Positions 44,786-56,804 are shown, counted from the stretch's first letter. The stretch is DNA of 64,000 nt from Conchocele bisecta (GCA_029237695.1 JAQRGA010000185.1:62001-126000), one strand, 5' to 3'. Notes: generated by a model from the letters alone, not told the origin. A program made the numbers and translations.

Positions 44786-45270
44786 CAGAGTTGGAAACAT
44801 CCGTAGTGAAAAATGTCATTGTATAGTACATGTACACATAACAATCAACACGGTACCTTGGCATGAGACAACCAAACAACCCACACTCACAGTAATATGC
44901 AGAATACTATATAATGGCACAAGCCTGAAAGTTTACATGCTTGAAACTGCAATTATAGTCAATTATAGTGGGTTGTCCGCTCATACCAAACACTGAACCG
45001 GATTAGCACACACTAGACAGGGTTATATCACTAATACCCCATGCCTGAAATTGTGAATGCAATAAACACCGGCAAGTTACTCGACTAAGAGACATCAAAT
45101 TAAGCCGGCCACACCAGGGACCGGACACTCTCAGTACAAGCAGTGCATCAAATTAACCGTGCATACCGATAATGACATGTACAAATGGCTCAACAATTAC
45201 GGGTAACAACCAATGAATTTGAAAATGTTTTGCATGGCAAACTATATGTATTATTGCAGCCCATGTACAA
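44786..45270. other. No gene seen
   Basis: No recognisable repeat family or exon. Confidence 0.4.
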
Positions 45271-45399
45271 ATTACCACCATGGATTAACAAGCCTGATAG
45301 TACATGTAGGCCTATCACATAATTTCACAAACCCAGAAACTATAATATTGCCAAAACCAAAACAACGTCCCACCTGTGTATGCAGGCGTACCCGTGACC

Positions 45400-45956
45400 G
45401 TTGACCCTTCTGACGTCCCACTTGGCGCAATACTGCGTATTTGATACTATGCAGGAATTTTCGGTGGCCGGCGGAGTTTAGGTGCACGCATGTCCTATGG
45501 AGTAGATGCTGCTGTGGCTTAGAGAATCCCCTGTGCTTCCACAGCGATACACCATTGTCACATCGCTGTATTTTGTCGGCAGGTGTGCATTAACTGCCCG
45601 CACCTTTAGATTGAATTGATCGTACGCCCGCGGCAGCAGTTCGCCGACAATTACGGACGTTTTTATAGACCGAGGACAGAAACTCCGCAAAACTGACAAT
45701 GTACTTCACCACATCCCCAGGGCAGAAGAGTTGCGAGATCGTTCTCTCCAATTTGTAAAAACACAATATCCGGCGAGCACGCTCGCAATGCGTGTAACTC
45801 GTTCTGTAATGATTTCCTGCCCGGTGATATTTTTGCACCTCCAACACCGTGAAATGTTACCTCAAACTTGGCAACATCCAACGCCAGATTGGCAGGACCC
45901 TCGTGTGACGAGTACTCTCCCAAACGAAAAACCGAACGTATGAATGTCCAAAACAC
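45400..45956 (-). pseudogene. SGNH-hydrolase-like domain, broken
   Basis: Minus-strand frames read SPDIVFLQIGENDLAT (45,790-45,740; the Gly-x-Asn-Asp-type block of SGNH hydrolases), VIVGELLPRAYDQFN (~45,650) and HLNSAGHRKFLHS (~45,480; the catalytic His block). An upstream FHGVGGAKI stretch would be the Gly block. Frame changes fall near 45,690 and 45,480. Such domains are often found beside or inside mollusc retroelements; no other retroelement part is adjacent, so its origin is open. Confidence 0.5.
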
Positions 45957-46379
45957 AATACTTTTGTTTTAAACTGCGACATTTAACGTATTTTATTTTT
46001 AACATGTACATAACTGAACTGAATGACCGGACGAACAGTGATTGCTAACAATGTATGGGTGTTCCAAAATGAGTTCGTACATAAATAGTCTTGCCTTCGC
46101 GCAAGCTGTATTATATTCAAGTCGCTTGGACAGCACACTAATACCGACATTTAGGCGCTGTATACTTATTAAAGCGCAATCGGTCAGCCAATCATTAAAG
46201 CGCATTAGGAATTCTCATTCAATGAAAAGCAGAATACTGGCCAACACCCGCGTGCTGTATCATCGAAACTGCGGGATCACGAGGGGTGTCCGAAATGTAA
46301 TGCAATGACGGTTGTTACAGTCGCCAAGTCATCGGACTTTTTTCGGATTGGTAAACAAATAATTGTCATACACGTACAG

Positions 46380-46560
46380 TCCCCAGGGTGTCCGATTGGG
46401 AGAAGTTCCACTGTAAATCAGACATGTGAGCACTTTATGAAACATTTTAGTGTTGTACAATCATGCCATTGTCATCGGAGATATATCACAGCTAAGCACA
46501 TCTAAGTTAAACATCCATATCTTGCCGAGTGTCCGATTTAGAGGGGTTCCATTGTATTTC
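46380..46560. repeat. MITE-F copy
   Basis: CAGTCCCCAGGGTGTCCGAT at the left and GTCCGATTTAGAGGGGTTCC at the right. Confidence 0.6.
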
Positions 46561-46684
46561 ATCAAATAACATGGAGGTTGTTTTACCATTGCACACACAG
46601 CCAGTAACTATGTATGGTAATCCGCACACCTCTCTTTCCAAACCTGAAGACAAATAATCAGTTAATAAATAAAACTGTTTACTA

Positions 46685-46895
46685 CAGTGAAACCTCTCTA
46701 AACCGGACACCCTGAGAGGTCCCCATGGTATCCGGCTTAGGGAGGTTTCACTGCAAATCAGGCGTTTGATCATTCTGAGCCATAGCTGTGTGCTATGCGA
46801 TCACGAACAGACATTATCACCTGAGATAAATGACCAGGAAAACTCACTTGTGTTTTCTTGGTGTCCGGTTTAGAGAGGATCCAAGTACAAAGATT
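46685..46895. repeat. MITE-F, best copy
   Basis: CAGTGAAACCTCTCTAAACC at the left, an inner hairpin partner GGCTTAGGGAGGTTTCACTG (46,733-46,752), and GTGTCCGGTTTAGAGAGGAT at the right. The CAGTG ends next to TA suggest a Tc1/mariner-type origin (inference). Confidence 0.65.
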
Positions 46896-47094
46896 GACAT
46901 TGACATTCAAATGATCGAAATAACAATAACAATGATTTACAGGGTATTTGTTTCTATAAATGGAATATGAGTTTGTTGGCAGACCTCTACTTTTCAATGT
47001 GCATCAGTCGGTGCACAACAAATATAGCAAATGCATCCAATTTATATATCATTCTGCTTAACGTTTTTAATTTCTGTTAACATTAAAACAGAAA

Positions 47095-47245
47095 ATGTAC
47101 GTAATAAATGTGAACGATTATTGGATGTACATTATATGCAGCCTATATTCAATAAATTTAAATCCGTCAATTTTAATTGACAGATGATCTTAAATTTGCA
47201 CTTACGAACAATTTAGTCGGACGGAGTTTAGTGAAACCGCCCCCA
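47095..47245. repeat. MITE-B, truncated copy
   Basis: Central ATTATATGCAGCCTATATTC hairpin part and the right end GGAGTTTAGTGAAACCGCCC. Confidence 0.65.
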
Positions 47246-47374
47246 GTTGAATCCCAACACAATTTAGATTACTGTTCGAACACCCTTCGTACAGAAAGGA
47301 GTAAAGGGAGGTAAAAGTTACATTGGCTTATATAATGGGAAATAATATTGGGTACAGCCAGTAGAGACACGTCA

Positions 47375-47690
47375 TGTCAAAAGTTTACACAATTATATTC
47401 CGCATCTACTCCGGAAAATGTTGTCAACTTTTAACACTATTTACGGACAATATTGTAAATTGTGTAAACGTATTTCATGCAATTACGCAGTACGTAGATG
47501 TCCGAAGGTGCAAAAGCACATGTCGTGTGTCAAATGGCTGTACCCAATATCAAAAGTTGACACAATTTTCAGAACATTTCTCTGAAAATTTCGTCAACTT
47601 TTGACTTTATTTATGAAAAATATTCTGAATTTTGTAAAAATATTTAATGAACTTACGCAGATGTCTGAAGGTACACTCGCATTGCGTGTC
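47375..47690. repeat. Repeat H, two adjoining units
   Basis: TCAAAAGTTTACACAATTAT and TCAAAAGTTGACACAATTTT each pair with a TCAACTTTT(A/G)AC counterpart. The units run in tandem. Confidence 0.6.
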
Positions 47691-47774
47691 TCATTTTTGT
47701 CCGAAAATAATATAACTAAAGGAAAATCAGAACAATGTAATTGTCGATCTGTATCGCTTTTCTGGGTACATATG

Positions 47775-47948
47775 TACGGAGCCCCACAGGGGACGTAGAC
47801 TTTTTTTTTTTAATTCGTTCCCAGGAAATAACAATTTGTTCCCTCAATTCAACAATTCGTTCACACGAATTAACAATTCGTTTCCACGGCATAAATTGTT
47901 AATTCGTGTGAAAGAATTGTCATATCGTGGGAACAAATTGTCACTGAT
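47775..47948. mobile_element. FB21 foldback element, copy 5 (truncated)
   Basis: TACGGAGCCCCACAGGGGAC at the left, a few 21-bp units, switch near 47,895; the right end is lost. Confidence 0.75.
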
Positions 47949-48099
47949 AAAAAACATGTTTATAAGACTGCACAGTGTAGCTAGCGCCACCCACAGTGTT
48001 CTGCTACATTGTGTTATTGTGTATAGTGATATGCTACGGTACTACTTTAAGCTTAGGTATGTCCAATTAGTAGGCACAAAATGTTCTCTATTATTAAGA

Positions 48100-48475
48100 T
48101 TTCTTTTAATTCTTGAAATTTGGTCCAATATTGATTTTATTGCGAAAAACAATTTCCCTATGTTAAATCGCCTTAGACATCTTCACATGGTTTTTCGAAT
48201 GTCAGAAATAGTTAGCCGATTATCAAAATTTAAGTTTTGATTTCTTAGTTAGATCATTTCCAAGCTATCTAGCCAGGCTTCAGAGTAAATTTCCAAAAAT
48301 TTTATAACTCCTCCCCCAGCTCCTGCGCTTCCTTTTCCCAATGTTAAATTGCCATAGACAAATCAACTTTTCGTAATAAAATGAATATTGGACCAAATTT
48401 CACGAAATAAAAAAGGCTAATTTAATATTATGCATTATTTATATAGCCGTAACATTTTGGCAGATCTATAGTAAC
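48100..48475. repeat. MITE-E, partial copy
   Basis: TGTTAAATCGCCTTAGACAT and the TTATATAGCCGTAACATTTT end match the family at 9.5-10.07 kb. Confidence 0.55.
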
Positions 48476-48479
48476 GTGT

Positions 48480-48612
48480 TAGAAGCATGCTGTTTTATTG
48501 ACTGAATGGCGAGTTGTGCACAATCTAAATTTACTGCATGGAGGCGCAGGCTAATCTGGGACTACAGTGGTCGCATTACCCGTAAGCCCCATTTCTCCAG
48601 TCACAACCACAT
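48480..48612 (+). repeat. MITE-A, partial copy
   Basis: GCCCCATTTCTCCAGTCACA at the right end; the left end is missing. Confidence 0.6.
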
Positions 48613-49037
48613 AATTGAGACACGCCTTTGATTCAGTAACATCGGACATGTGAGTAATTTCAATGAAACACCCGTTGTGCTTCTAATAAGCAATAAAGAT
48701 CGTTATCAGGCTATACTTAAACTTAATAACACATAAGTGCCATCTGAATGTGCACATCTATACATGTACTCGACCTCGTATCCCGGCATTACATGTACAT
48801 ACACACTACTAGTAATATCACTTTACATACGAAGTAGATCATAACATGTTTGATAAAAAACGTTAACTCATTATGATTTACAGGCCTTTGCGATTGTATT
48901 GGCATCGACAAATCGCATCCTGGCACTTGGAAAAAGAGTTAATACGTAAACCAAATTCCAGAAGAGGTGAAATTGTGCATCAATTCGACATTTCAATTGA
49001 GGATAACCACAACGTTGTGAGGAAATTACCAGAATTC

Positions 49038-49175
49038 GTTCACTTTCCATGTTCTGTGTTCACTGTCCATGTTCTGTGTTCTAGTCTATTATAGTTCACT
49101 CTCCATGTTCTGTGTTCACTGTCCATGTTCTGTGTTCTGTGTTCTAGTTCTGTGTTCCATGTTCTGTGTTCAGCC
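49038..49175 (+). repeat. Minisatellite of TTC(A/T)C...CCATGTTCTGTG units
   Basis: CCATGTTCTGTGTTCACTGT and CCATGTTCTGTGTTCTAGT recur five to six times with variable spacing. Confidence 0.65.
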
Positions 49176-49252
49176 TATTCTATTTTTAGTTTTGATGTTA
49201 TGTCACTGATTTTGACGTGAAAAGTCAAAAGAAAAATCCACATCAGTAGCCG

Positions 49253-49455
49253 ATTTCATCAAAATTGCAAAGCATACTTATCTAGCAAAGTATACTTTGA
49301 GGGAGTAATCATTTATTTTCCCAACACGCATTATTTCATATAGAACTAACCACTGCATATATTTGATGATTAAAAGTATGCAAAATTATTATATTGAATT
49401 TATTACATTATCACAGCCAAAATGGCTGTGATAATGTAATAAATTCAATATAATA
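49253..49455. repeat. MITE-C copy (right part missing)
   Basis: AAGTATACTTTGAGGGAGTA, then the hairpin CACAGCCAAAATGGCTGTG near 49,412-49,430. The second arm ends soon after the hairpin. Confidence 0.75.
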
Positions 49456-49881
49456 AAAAAAATAAAAATATGCAAAAAATCGATATAAAATAATTTTAAT
49501 TTCTTTGCAATATAATTGGGTCAGAATTATAAGGAAGAAACGGCATTTTGTTTTTGAAAATTGAACAACAAAGAAATTCAGAAACGCCATTGTTTTCCAT
49601 AACATTCGTTTCTCAATAACATTCTTAGGCTTCGCAAAATAGTGCAGTACCGAATTTCGATATGTGTGCAGCATATGTGTGCAGCATACAGTTCAGCGGA
49701 AATAACTGTATGAACTGCTCCATGAATTAATTCAAGAGTCAGAGCTGATCATAATAGTTTCAGCTGGTGTTATTGTATATTGTATATAAATCCTTGCATG
49801 GATGAAAATATAACGCGTAACTCGACCGTACTTCTAATATGAGACATGACATGTGTTTTTGCACTTAACCCATTACATGCG

Positions 49882-50310
49882 GAATACTACGGAGCAACGC
49901 AGGGGACATGCATTTATTTTTTATTAATTCGTTCCCTGGAAATAACAATTCGTTCCCAGAATATAACAATTCGTTCACTCGAATTAACAATTCGTTCCCA
50001 CGAAATGACAATTCGTTCCCTCAATTTAACAATTCGTTCCCTCGAATTAACAATTCGTTCCCACGATATAATAATGGGAACGAATTGTTATTTCGTGGGA
50101 ACGAATTGTTAAATTGATTGAACGAATTGTTAATTCATGGGAACGAATTGTTAATTCGTGGGAACGAATTGTTAAATTGAGGGAACGAATTGTTAATTCA
50201 TGGGAACGAATTGTTAATTCGTGGGAACGAATTGTTAAATTGAGGGGAACGAGGGGAACGAATTAGTAACAAAAACAATTCTACGTCCCCCGCGGGGCTC
50301 CGTAGAATAC
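49882..50310. mobile_element. FB21 foldback element, copy 6, with 6-bp target duplication
   Basis: The element proper is 49,888-50,304. GAATAC precedes TACGGAG at 49,882-49,887 and follows CTCCGTA at 50,305-50,310, so this copy shows a clean 6-bp direct repeat. Interior 21-bp units switch orientation near 50,071. Both inverted ends are intact, including CGGGGCTCCGTA. It is the best copy for defining the family. Confidence 0.85.
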
Positions 50311-50539
50311 ACCTTAACGGGTATGAATTTTTTAAATATTTTATTTTTGTTATTGTTATTTCTCAATGAAAGTATAATATGTTACGACCACTCGATGAGA
50401 CGGTTCAAATGGTGGTCGCGACATATACTTCTAAGCATATTTAAACAAAATATTTAACATTTTCCCCAATCAAATTTTCATCTTCTCAGCATGAAATGGG
50501 TTAAGAAGATGTCCGATATCTCATTATAACCGTTTACAA

Positions 50540-50690
50540 AGTGATATTTTTCGTAAATGGCGTCGAAAGTGTTCAGAGCAAATTCAGGATATAACTCGGC
50601 ATTTGCTAGGAAAAATTTCGTCAAATTTCGACGTCATTTGCAGAAAATATTACATTTTCTGTAAATATATCCCATTAACAAGAGGCACAA
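50540..50690. repeat. Repeat H fragment
   Basis: TTTTTCGTAAATGGCGTCGA and GCAGAAAATATTACATTTTC. It is the same AT-rich family as at 33.0 and 36.8 kb. Confidence 0.45.
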
Positions 50691-51610
50691 ATGGGCCTGA
50701 GCTGCTCACCTGACAAAACTCGCACACGAACGATCGCTTCGTCGGTACCTTAAATTTGATACATGACTTGACCATGTCTGGTAAAAAATGACATTTTACC
50801 CCACCCACACCCTGGACTCCCACCCCTGGACTTTATGATCCTAGGGCAGCCAGTTAAATAAATCCGAAAGAGAATCGACTATCGATCATTTGTGCCAAGT
50901 TTAGTCACAGTCGATTTGGGTGTAATTGAGAAAAAGAGATTTTAAAGAAGTTAAGCTATATTTAGATAGCGGCAATTTTATATATCTGAAACTGTTTCAC
51001 ACAATGACTATAACTGTGACGTTTGGCCAAGCGGTTCGTGAGAAAAAAAGACGTTTGAAATATATATTTGTTTGTTTATTGGTGTTTAACAGCCTGTCAG
51101 CAGCTACGGTCATTTAAGGCCGGGATATCTAATAACAATATCATCGGTTGACCTCTCGGTGGCCCTCGTGGATGACGTGATCATCCGATTTCGACTAAAA
51201 TTGCACCAGACGACCGTCTGGTCGGTACCTTCGATTTGATATATGACATGAACACATTCGGTCAAACATGAAATTTGACCCCTGTTAGACCCAGGGTCCT
51301 GCCCACTTTCGATCCCGGTGTCAAAATTAACAAATCTGAAAGAGCATCGACTATCGGTCATACATGCCAAGTTTCGTTGAAATCGTCTGACGGTTCGTGA
51401 GAAAAAGATTTTCTAAGAATTTAAGCCACTAGTGTTGAAGTTTGTAGACGGTGGTCATCTTGGGTTATGCGACGACCTCCCTTTTGATAAACGCAAAATG
51501 CTTCGCCGAAGGACCATACATGTAACTATGAAGGTTGCCCGGCAAATCTGTAAGAGCATCGACTATCGATCATTCCTGCCAAGTTTCGTCGAAGTATGTC
51601 TGGCGATTCG
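50690..51610. repeat. LINE-3'-end-like dispersed repeat, two diverged copies
   Basis: TCGACTATCGATCATT and GCCAAGTTT followed by GGTTCGTGAGAAAAA recur at 50,876-51,040 and 51,350-51,420, with a third in 51,550-51,610. It is typical of untranslated 3' parts of RTE-like retroelements; no coding part is left. Confidence 0.5.
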
Positions 51611-51614
51611 CGAT

Positions 51615-51832
51615 GTAACGTTTCACTAAACTTCGTACAACTAAAATGTTCGTAAGTGCAAGGATAGGATCGTCTGGAAATATCAATTGATGGATTTACA
51701 TTTATTGAGCATATGCAGCCTATGCTCAATAAATGTAAATCCAATAATTGTTTACAAGAAAACATTGTTAATGTGAAATGTACAGACTATCGTAATTTTG
51801 CACTTACGAACATTTTAGTCGTACGAATTGCA
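51615..51832. repeat. MITE-B, complete foldback copy
   Basis: GTTTCACTAAACTTCGTACA at the left, hairpin around 51,712, TTTTAGTCGTACGAATTGCA at the right. It interrupts the LINE-like repeat above. Confidence 0.75.
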
Positions 51833-52159
51833 CCTGGTCTGGAAGCTCTCTAAGACGAACGCCGTAGTTTTGCAATCGATCGTATAGTGAATATGTTCGA
51901 AATTAGCTGAAATGCCAAGACTATCAAACGGTGCACCAGAGGCGACCCCAGTGCGGGTCCGACCCCTCTAGCCTGCCAAATGGAGCGTATCTGTAGCAGT
52001 AGCGAGCACTTTGTAGAATGCCTACTCACCTCAGGGAAGCCAGTTATATACGATATTCGTGAATCTTCATGAGATTGCTTCAGAAATGCACCCAGCCTCT
52101 CTGTCTACATCCAACCAAAACTACATGTACATTTAATATTAATTACCAAACATGTCAGT

Positions 52160-52720
52160 CATACCCATTTGAACTCCGCTGCACAGGCTATTTCGTTATA
52201 GTGAGAATATTTTCTAACAATTCAAGCTGTTTTTAGACGGCAGCCATCTTTTGTTATGCCAGAACCTCCATTTTAACAAATCTGAACACTAGTCACCCAG
52301 GGACCATAACTGCGAAGTTTGGCCAACATCAGCAAAGCAGCTCGGGAGATGAAGACATTTGAAATATATAATAAAAGGACAACCAATTTAACATACATGT
52401 ATCTGAAAATGCTTCACACAAGGACCATAACTGTGAAGTTTGGCCAATCGGTTCGTGAGAAGAAGACGTTTGAAATCTCTAATCAACAGATGAACTTGTG
52501 ACCTGTCAGCGGCCATGCTGGATGTCGTAATCATCCGATTTCGACAGAAATTTCACAAGAGCCTCGCCTCGTCGATACCGTCGATTTTCTATGCATGTTA
52601 TATGACAAGAACAGATTCGGTCAAAATTTTGATCCTTATTTCCCTATTTGAGCCGCCCCTTATTTATCCCATGATCATCAGTTTAACAAATCTGAACTAT
52701 AATATAGTATCGATCATTCC
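52160..52720. repeat. LINE-3'-end-like dispersed repeat
   Basis: GGACCATAACTGTGAAGTTT and GGTTCGTGAGAAGAAGACGT, a diverged relative of the 50.7-51.6-kb copies. Confidence 0.5.
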
Positions 52721-52727
52721 CATAGAC

Positions 52728-53054
52728 GAAATTCGTTCCCACGAAATAACAATTCGTTCCATCAATTTAGCAATTCGTTCCCACGATATAGCAATTCGTT
52801 CCCTCGAATTAACAATTCGTTCCCACGAAATGACAATTCGTTCCCTCAATTTAACACTGAATTCGTTCCCACGAAATATTCCTGGGAACTAATTGTTATA
52901 TCGTATGAACGAATTGTTAATTCGAGGAAACGAATTGCTATATCGTGGGAACGAATTGTTAATTCGAGGGAACGAATTGGTAAATTGCGGGAACGAATTC
53001 TTATTTCGTGGGAACGAATTAATAAAACAAAATCCATGTTCCCTGCGGGGCTCC
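52728..53054. mobile_element. FB21 foldback element, copy 7 (left end lost)
   Basis: 21-bp units switch near 52,885 and end with CCTGCGGGGCTCC. The LINE begins immediately after this right end. Confidence 0.75.
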
Positions 53055-53064
53055 CTACCATTGC

Positions 53065-53626
53065 ATCTATGATGATTTTCGCGCTCCATGCGATTGTTTC
53101 AAAGTACCTGAACAGTAGTGGTCGTCTGTACACCTGTTTCATTGACTATAAAAAGGCATTCGACACCGTGGATCACTACAAGTTGTGGAGACGGATGATC
53201 AAAAGTGGTATAACCGGCAAGCTGTTCCAAGTCATCAACTCTATGTACAAAAACATCAGGTTGGCGATACGGCATAGCAACGAAACTTCGGACTTCTACA
53301 AATGCAGTACTGGCCTCCTTCAAGGCGAGGCATTGTCCCCATTTCTGTTTTCCCTGTTAATAAATGACCTTGAACTTGACCTGATGCACAACTCATGCCC
53401 ATCAATCAATATAGAGGAAATAAACATTTTTATTTTGATGTACGCGGATGATACTGTGCTGCTGGCTGAATCGGCGGCCGGACTACAAACAATTATCAAC
53501 CAACTGGACAATTACACTACAGAGTGGGGTCTTACCATTAACGTCGCCAAAACGAAAGTATTGGTGTTCCGGAAGTCGTGGCAACTGCGAAAAGAGGAGA
53601 AGTGGTTTTATAAGGGACTGAAATAG
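53065..53626 (+). pseudogene. LINE 1 reverse transcriptase domain
   Basis: CFIDYKKAFDTVDH (RT block with the first catalytic Asp), LLQGEALSPFLFSLLINDL, and the catalytic ILMYADDTVLLAES (~53,433-53,475), followed by GLTINVAKTKVLVF. These are the fingers-palm blocks of a non-LTR reverse transcriptase. The domain starts after the normal N-terminal blocks, and a frame change near 53,625 parts it from the C-terminal region. As a whole it is an inactive truncated copy. Confidence 0.85.
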
Positions 53627-53658
53627 AGATAGTAAACCAATTCTGCTACTTAGGAATC

Positions 53659-54630
53659 ATGCTAAATTATAACGGTAAATTTAACACAACACAAAAACAT
53701 CTCGCCGAACAAGCAAGAAAGGCTCAATTCAATCTGATGAAAGTTATTAAACAGAGTAACTTCAATGTAACCACAATGTTGGACTATTTTGACACTTACC
53801 TGGCCCCGATTCTGAACTATGGGTCTGAACTATGGGGAACAAATAAGGCACCGGAAATTGAACGCGTACACACATCGTTCATAAAACGCATCTTAGGGGT
53901 CAAAAGGTCGGCAAGTAACGCTATGGTGTATAATGAGGTCGCTAGAATGCCATTATATTTAACACGGTGCAATAGAATCGTCAAGTACTGGACAAAATTA
54001 CTATCAACAAATAACTGTATACTAAAATCATTATACGAAGATAGGCTCCAAGACTGCGAGGCAAATAACACGGGACATAACTGGCTCCGCAGCGTGAAGG
54101 ATATTCTGCTCAAACTCGGAATGAATGAGTTCTGGATTTCGCAGGAACCGGGTGACGTGAACATTTTCCTTGCGAGAGTACGACAACGACTAGCCGACCA
54201 GTTCTTCCAAACCAACGACTCTACAATCGAAACATGCTCGAAATGTGAAATATACAAGTATTTCGACAAAACACGCGGTCTAGCTAAGTACCTGTGCAAA
54301 CCAATCCCGGAACTACGTAGAAAGACGCTCTCGAGATTTCGGTTAAGCGCACACTCCCTAGCCATTGAAACGGGCCGATATAACCGAACGGATAGACGGG
54401 ATCGAGTCTGCGCAATGTGCGAGTTGAACGTTATTGAGGATGAATATCACCTGATTCTAATATGCCCCAAGTACAGCGAACTGAGGGCGAGACTTATCCG
54501 GCCATACTTTTACCGCAGACCGAGCGCTCAGAAACTAGTGGAACTATTGGACGCGGGCGATATAAAGACTATTACAAACCTTACTAGGTATATAACGTTG
54601 GCTATGCGTTTGAGAGAAGGACACGTGTAG
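53659..54630 (+). pseudogene. LINE 1 C-terminal region with Cys-His motif
   Basis: 323 open codons in one frame. Thumb-like DYFDTYLAPILNYGSELWG (~53,780), then a long helical stretch, then LRRKTLSRFRLSAHSLAIET and the zinc-binding-like CAMCELNVIEDEYHLILICP (~54,415-54,472), common at the end of invertebrate LINE proteins. The stop at 54,628-54,630 lies within the 215-bp tandem repeat. Confidence 0.8.
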
Positions 54631-55060
54631 GATTCATATACTGACACTCTACGAACATGCCCGCTCATGTTGCGAGGCATGATGGGCACATACATGCATC
54701 TGCGGTGAATGTGTGTGCCCGTGCGCCTCGAAATATGAACGGGTATTCGTGATTGTGATAACAGGAACATATACTGTTTTCGGAACTACTAGGTAACTTA
54801 CTAGGTATATAACGTTGTCAATGCGTTGAGCGAAGGACACGTGTAGGATTCATATGCTGACACTCTACGAACATGCCCGCTCGTGTTGCGAGGCATGGTG
54901 GGCACATACATGCATCTGCGATGAATGTGTGTGCCCGTGCGCCTCGAAATATGAACAGGTATTCGTGATTGTGATAACAGGACCATATACTGTTTTCGGA
55001 ACTACTAGGTAACTTACTAGGTATATAACGGAACAGGAACATACTGTTTTCGGAACTTCA
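54582..55060 (+). repeat. 215-bp tandem repeat at the LINE 1 gene end
   Basis: CTTACTAGGTATATAACGTT starts units at 54,582, 54,797 and (partial) 55,013. Each unit includes the last ~16 codons and stop of the LINE protein plus the start of the 3' region. Confidence 0.8.
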
Positions 55061-56130
55061 AGTGATCACACCGATTAGTCAAGGTAATATTCGCGAGATT
55101 ACTCGCTATACCCAGCGGCCAATGGTCGTTTGATATATCGATTAATATCGGCGAATACACCTATGATGAACTTTACGACAATGAATTGCAATTCCCGCTT
55201 TCTTGTAACTAGTGCTGATATAATTACAACCATTATAATAATACAATCTTTACTATTGAGGTGCAATAAATAACTGCTTTTACTGGACTGTCTGATAGCC
55301 TCACGTATTTCGATTTCGCACCAATGTGAGGGTACCAGCTAGTATGCATTTCACGACAAATCATCTACGTTTACCCAAGTCCCATTCTCCATAAACTGGA
55401 GATTGGGACAGTGGGGGTATACACACAGCCATTGTTTATTTTCCACAATTCTCGTACTCTAATTTACATGTAACCTCATTATTACCATGTTTCTCATTTG
55501 GGCTAGATACTAGTAAACTACGCAATAGCTAGCATACTCTATTTTTACTCAAATCTCATAGTTTTTAGACGTAATCTCAACAATTCAGCTTGTTACGCGC
55601 CTAGGTAACTGAACATGATCTTAGTAAATGCTGCAATAATTAGCAAACTCCATTTTACTCTAATCTCATCGTTTTGCTCGCTGTGTGTCTAGGAATTTGA
55701 ACATGTTTCTCAGCCGTTTTGCTTGTTGGGTGCCTAGGAATTTGAACATATTTTCGGTGTAACTAAAACTAGTAAAATTGTCAATATATCGCATACACCA
55801 TCTTACACGCAATCTTTTTGTGCGCTTATGAATACGAAAATGTTTTCAGAGACTACTGCATGCTGCAATAGTTAACATAAATGCTACACGCAATCTAATC
55901 GTTTTGCTTGTTGCGCACCTACATCTATGAATATGAATATGTTTTTCATTTGTAATTTCGACTAGTAATTTTGCAATAGTTAGCATACCCTATATTACAT
56001 GTAATGTCATTATTTGCTGGTGCTTGCCCATTTTGGGAGACAATGATCATGCGTCTCCCAGGATGAACAAGCTCCACAGCTTTTGTATGTATATATGTTT
56101 GTTTTGTACTCTCCCATAAGCTGTATAGCT
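55060..56130. other. LINE 1 3' region; no gene seen
   Basis: Repeated short AT-rich phrases (TTGCAATAGTTAGCATA, TAATCTCATCGTTTTGCTTG variants) between 55,440 and 56,020 suggest old internal duplications. A short inverted pair GGGAGACAATGATCATGCGTCTCCC (given as GGGAGAC / GTCTCCC) is at ~56,035-56,060. Confidence 0.5.
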
Positions 56131-56371
56131 TCAGGAAATAAAGAATTGAATTGAATTGTAAAGCAGATTACAGGTTAATTGCTGACTTTGCGAAGTATCG
56201 CCATACGTCCTAATTACTGCTCACCATTAACTTCCTATATCAATTTAATACAACGATCTGGATATGACCTTGGCGTTGTACAAACTTGTAAAACAAACCA
56301 TTCACTTGCATAGTCTGGTCGCTCGTGTCATGTGGCAGAAATTAGAACTGGACACAGAGCCCCCATAGTAA

Positions 56372-56800
56372 AGGTTCATGCCCACTCAGTTGGCACAACA
56401 TGTTCTTTATATCAGAGACATCATCTGAGACATTTTCTGGCAAATTAAACATTCATTCAGCATTATCCCACGTATTTATTGGTATTGTTATACATTCTAA
56501 TGCACCGAAAATAGAAAGCACGCATCTGATTGGTCACCGTAAAACGGACCATAAAACCTCTCACATACCGCTCCAAATCGAAAAACAAAGCATGGTTATC
56601 CCCTAAGTTTATATCAGACATAAATTCCCTCACTGATATCAGGGGCGACAACCGTGTTTCCTTAAAATGTTAACGGACACTACTATTTATTCTCTGTATT
56701 TATTGTTTGATGTGCAATGATCAAACGTTAAAATCTTTCAAAAATATTATTTTATCAGGTGTCGCATTAAAGTCACTATCAGTATAATAATAATAATTGA
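56372..56800. repeat. MITE-D, partial copy
   Basis: AAGGTTCATGCCCACTCAGT at the left; TGATATCAGGGGCGACAACC and GATGTGCAATGATCA further in. The right part is replaced by LINE 2. Confidence 0.65.
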
Positions 56801-56804
56801 TTCA

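Larger units (their letters stand above)
53055..56160 (+). mobile_element. LINE 1, 5'-truncated
   Basis: RT and C-terminal parts (53.06-54.63 kb), a tandemly repeated 3' segment (54.58-55.06 kb), about 1 kb of untranslated sequence and a GGAAATAAAGAATTGAATTG-type tail at ~56,134-56,158. The endonuclease and first ORF are missing. The 5' junction falls exactly at the end of an FB21 copy. Confidence 0.8.

Noticed and set aside
53817..54365. 182-residue minus-strand frame
   Set aside because: Antisense to the LINE 1 protein.
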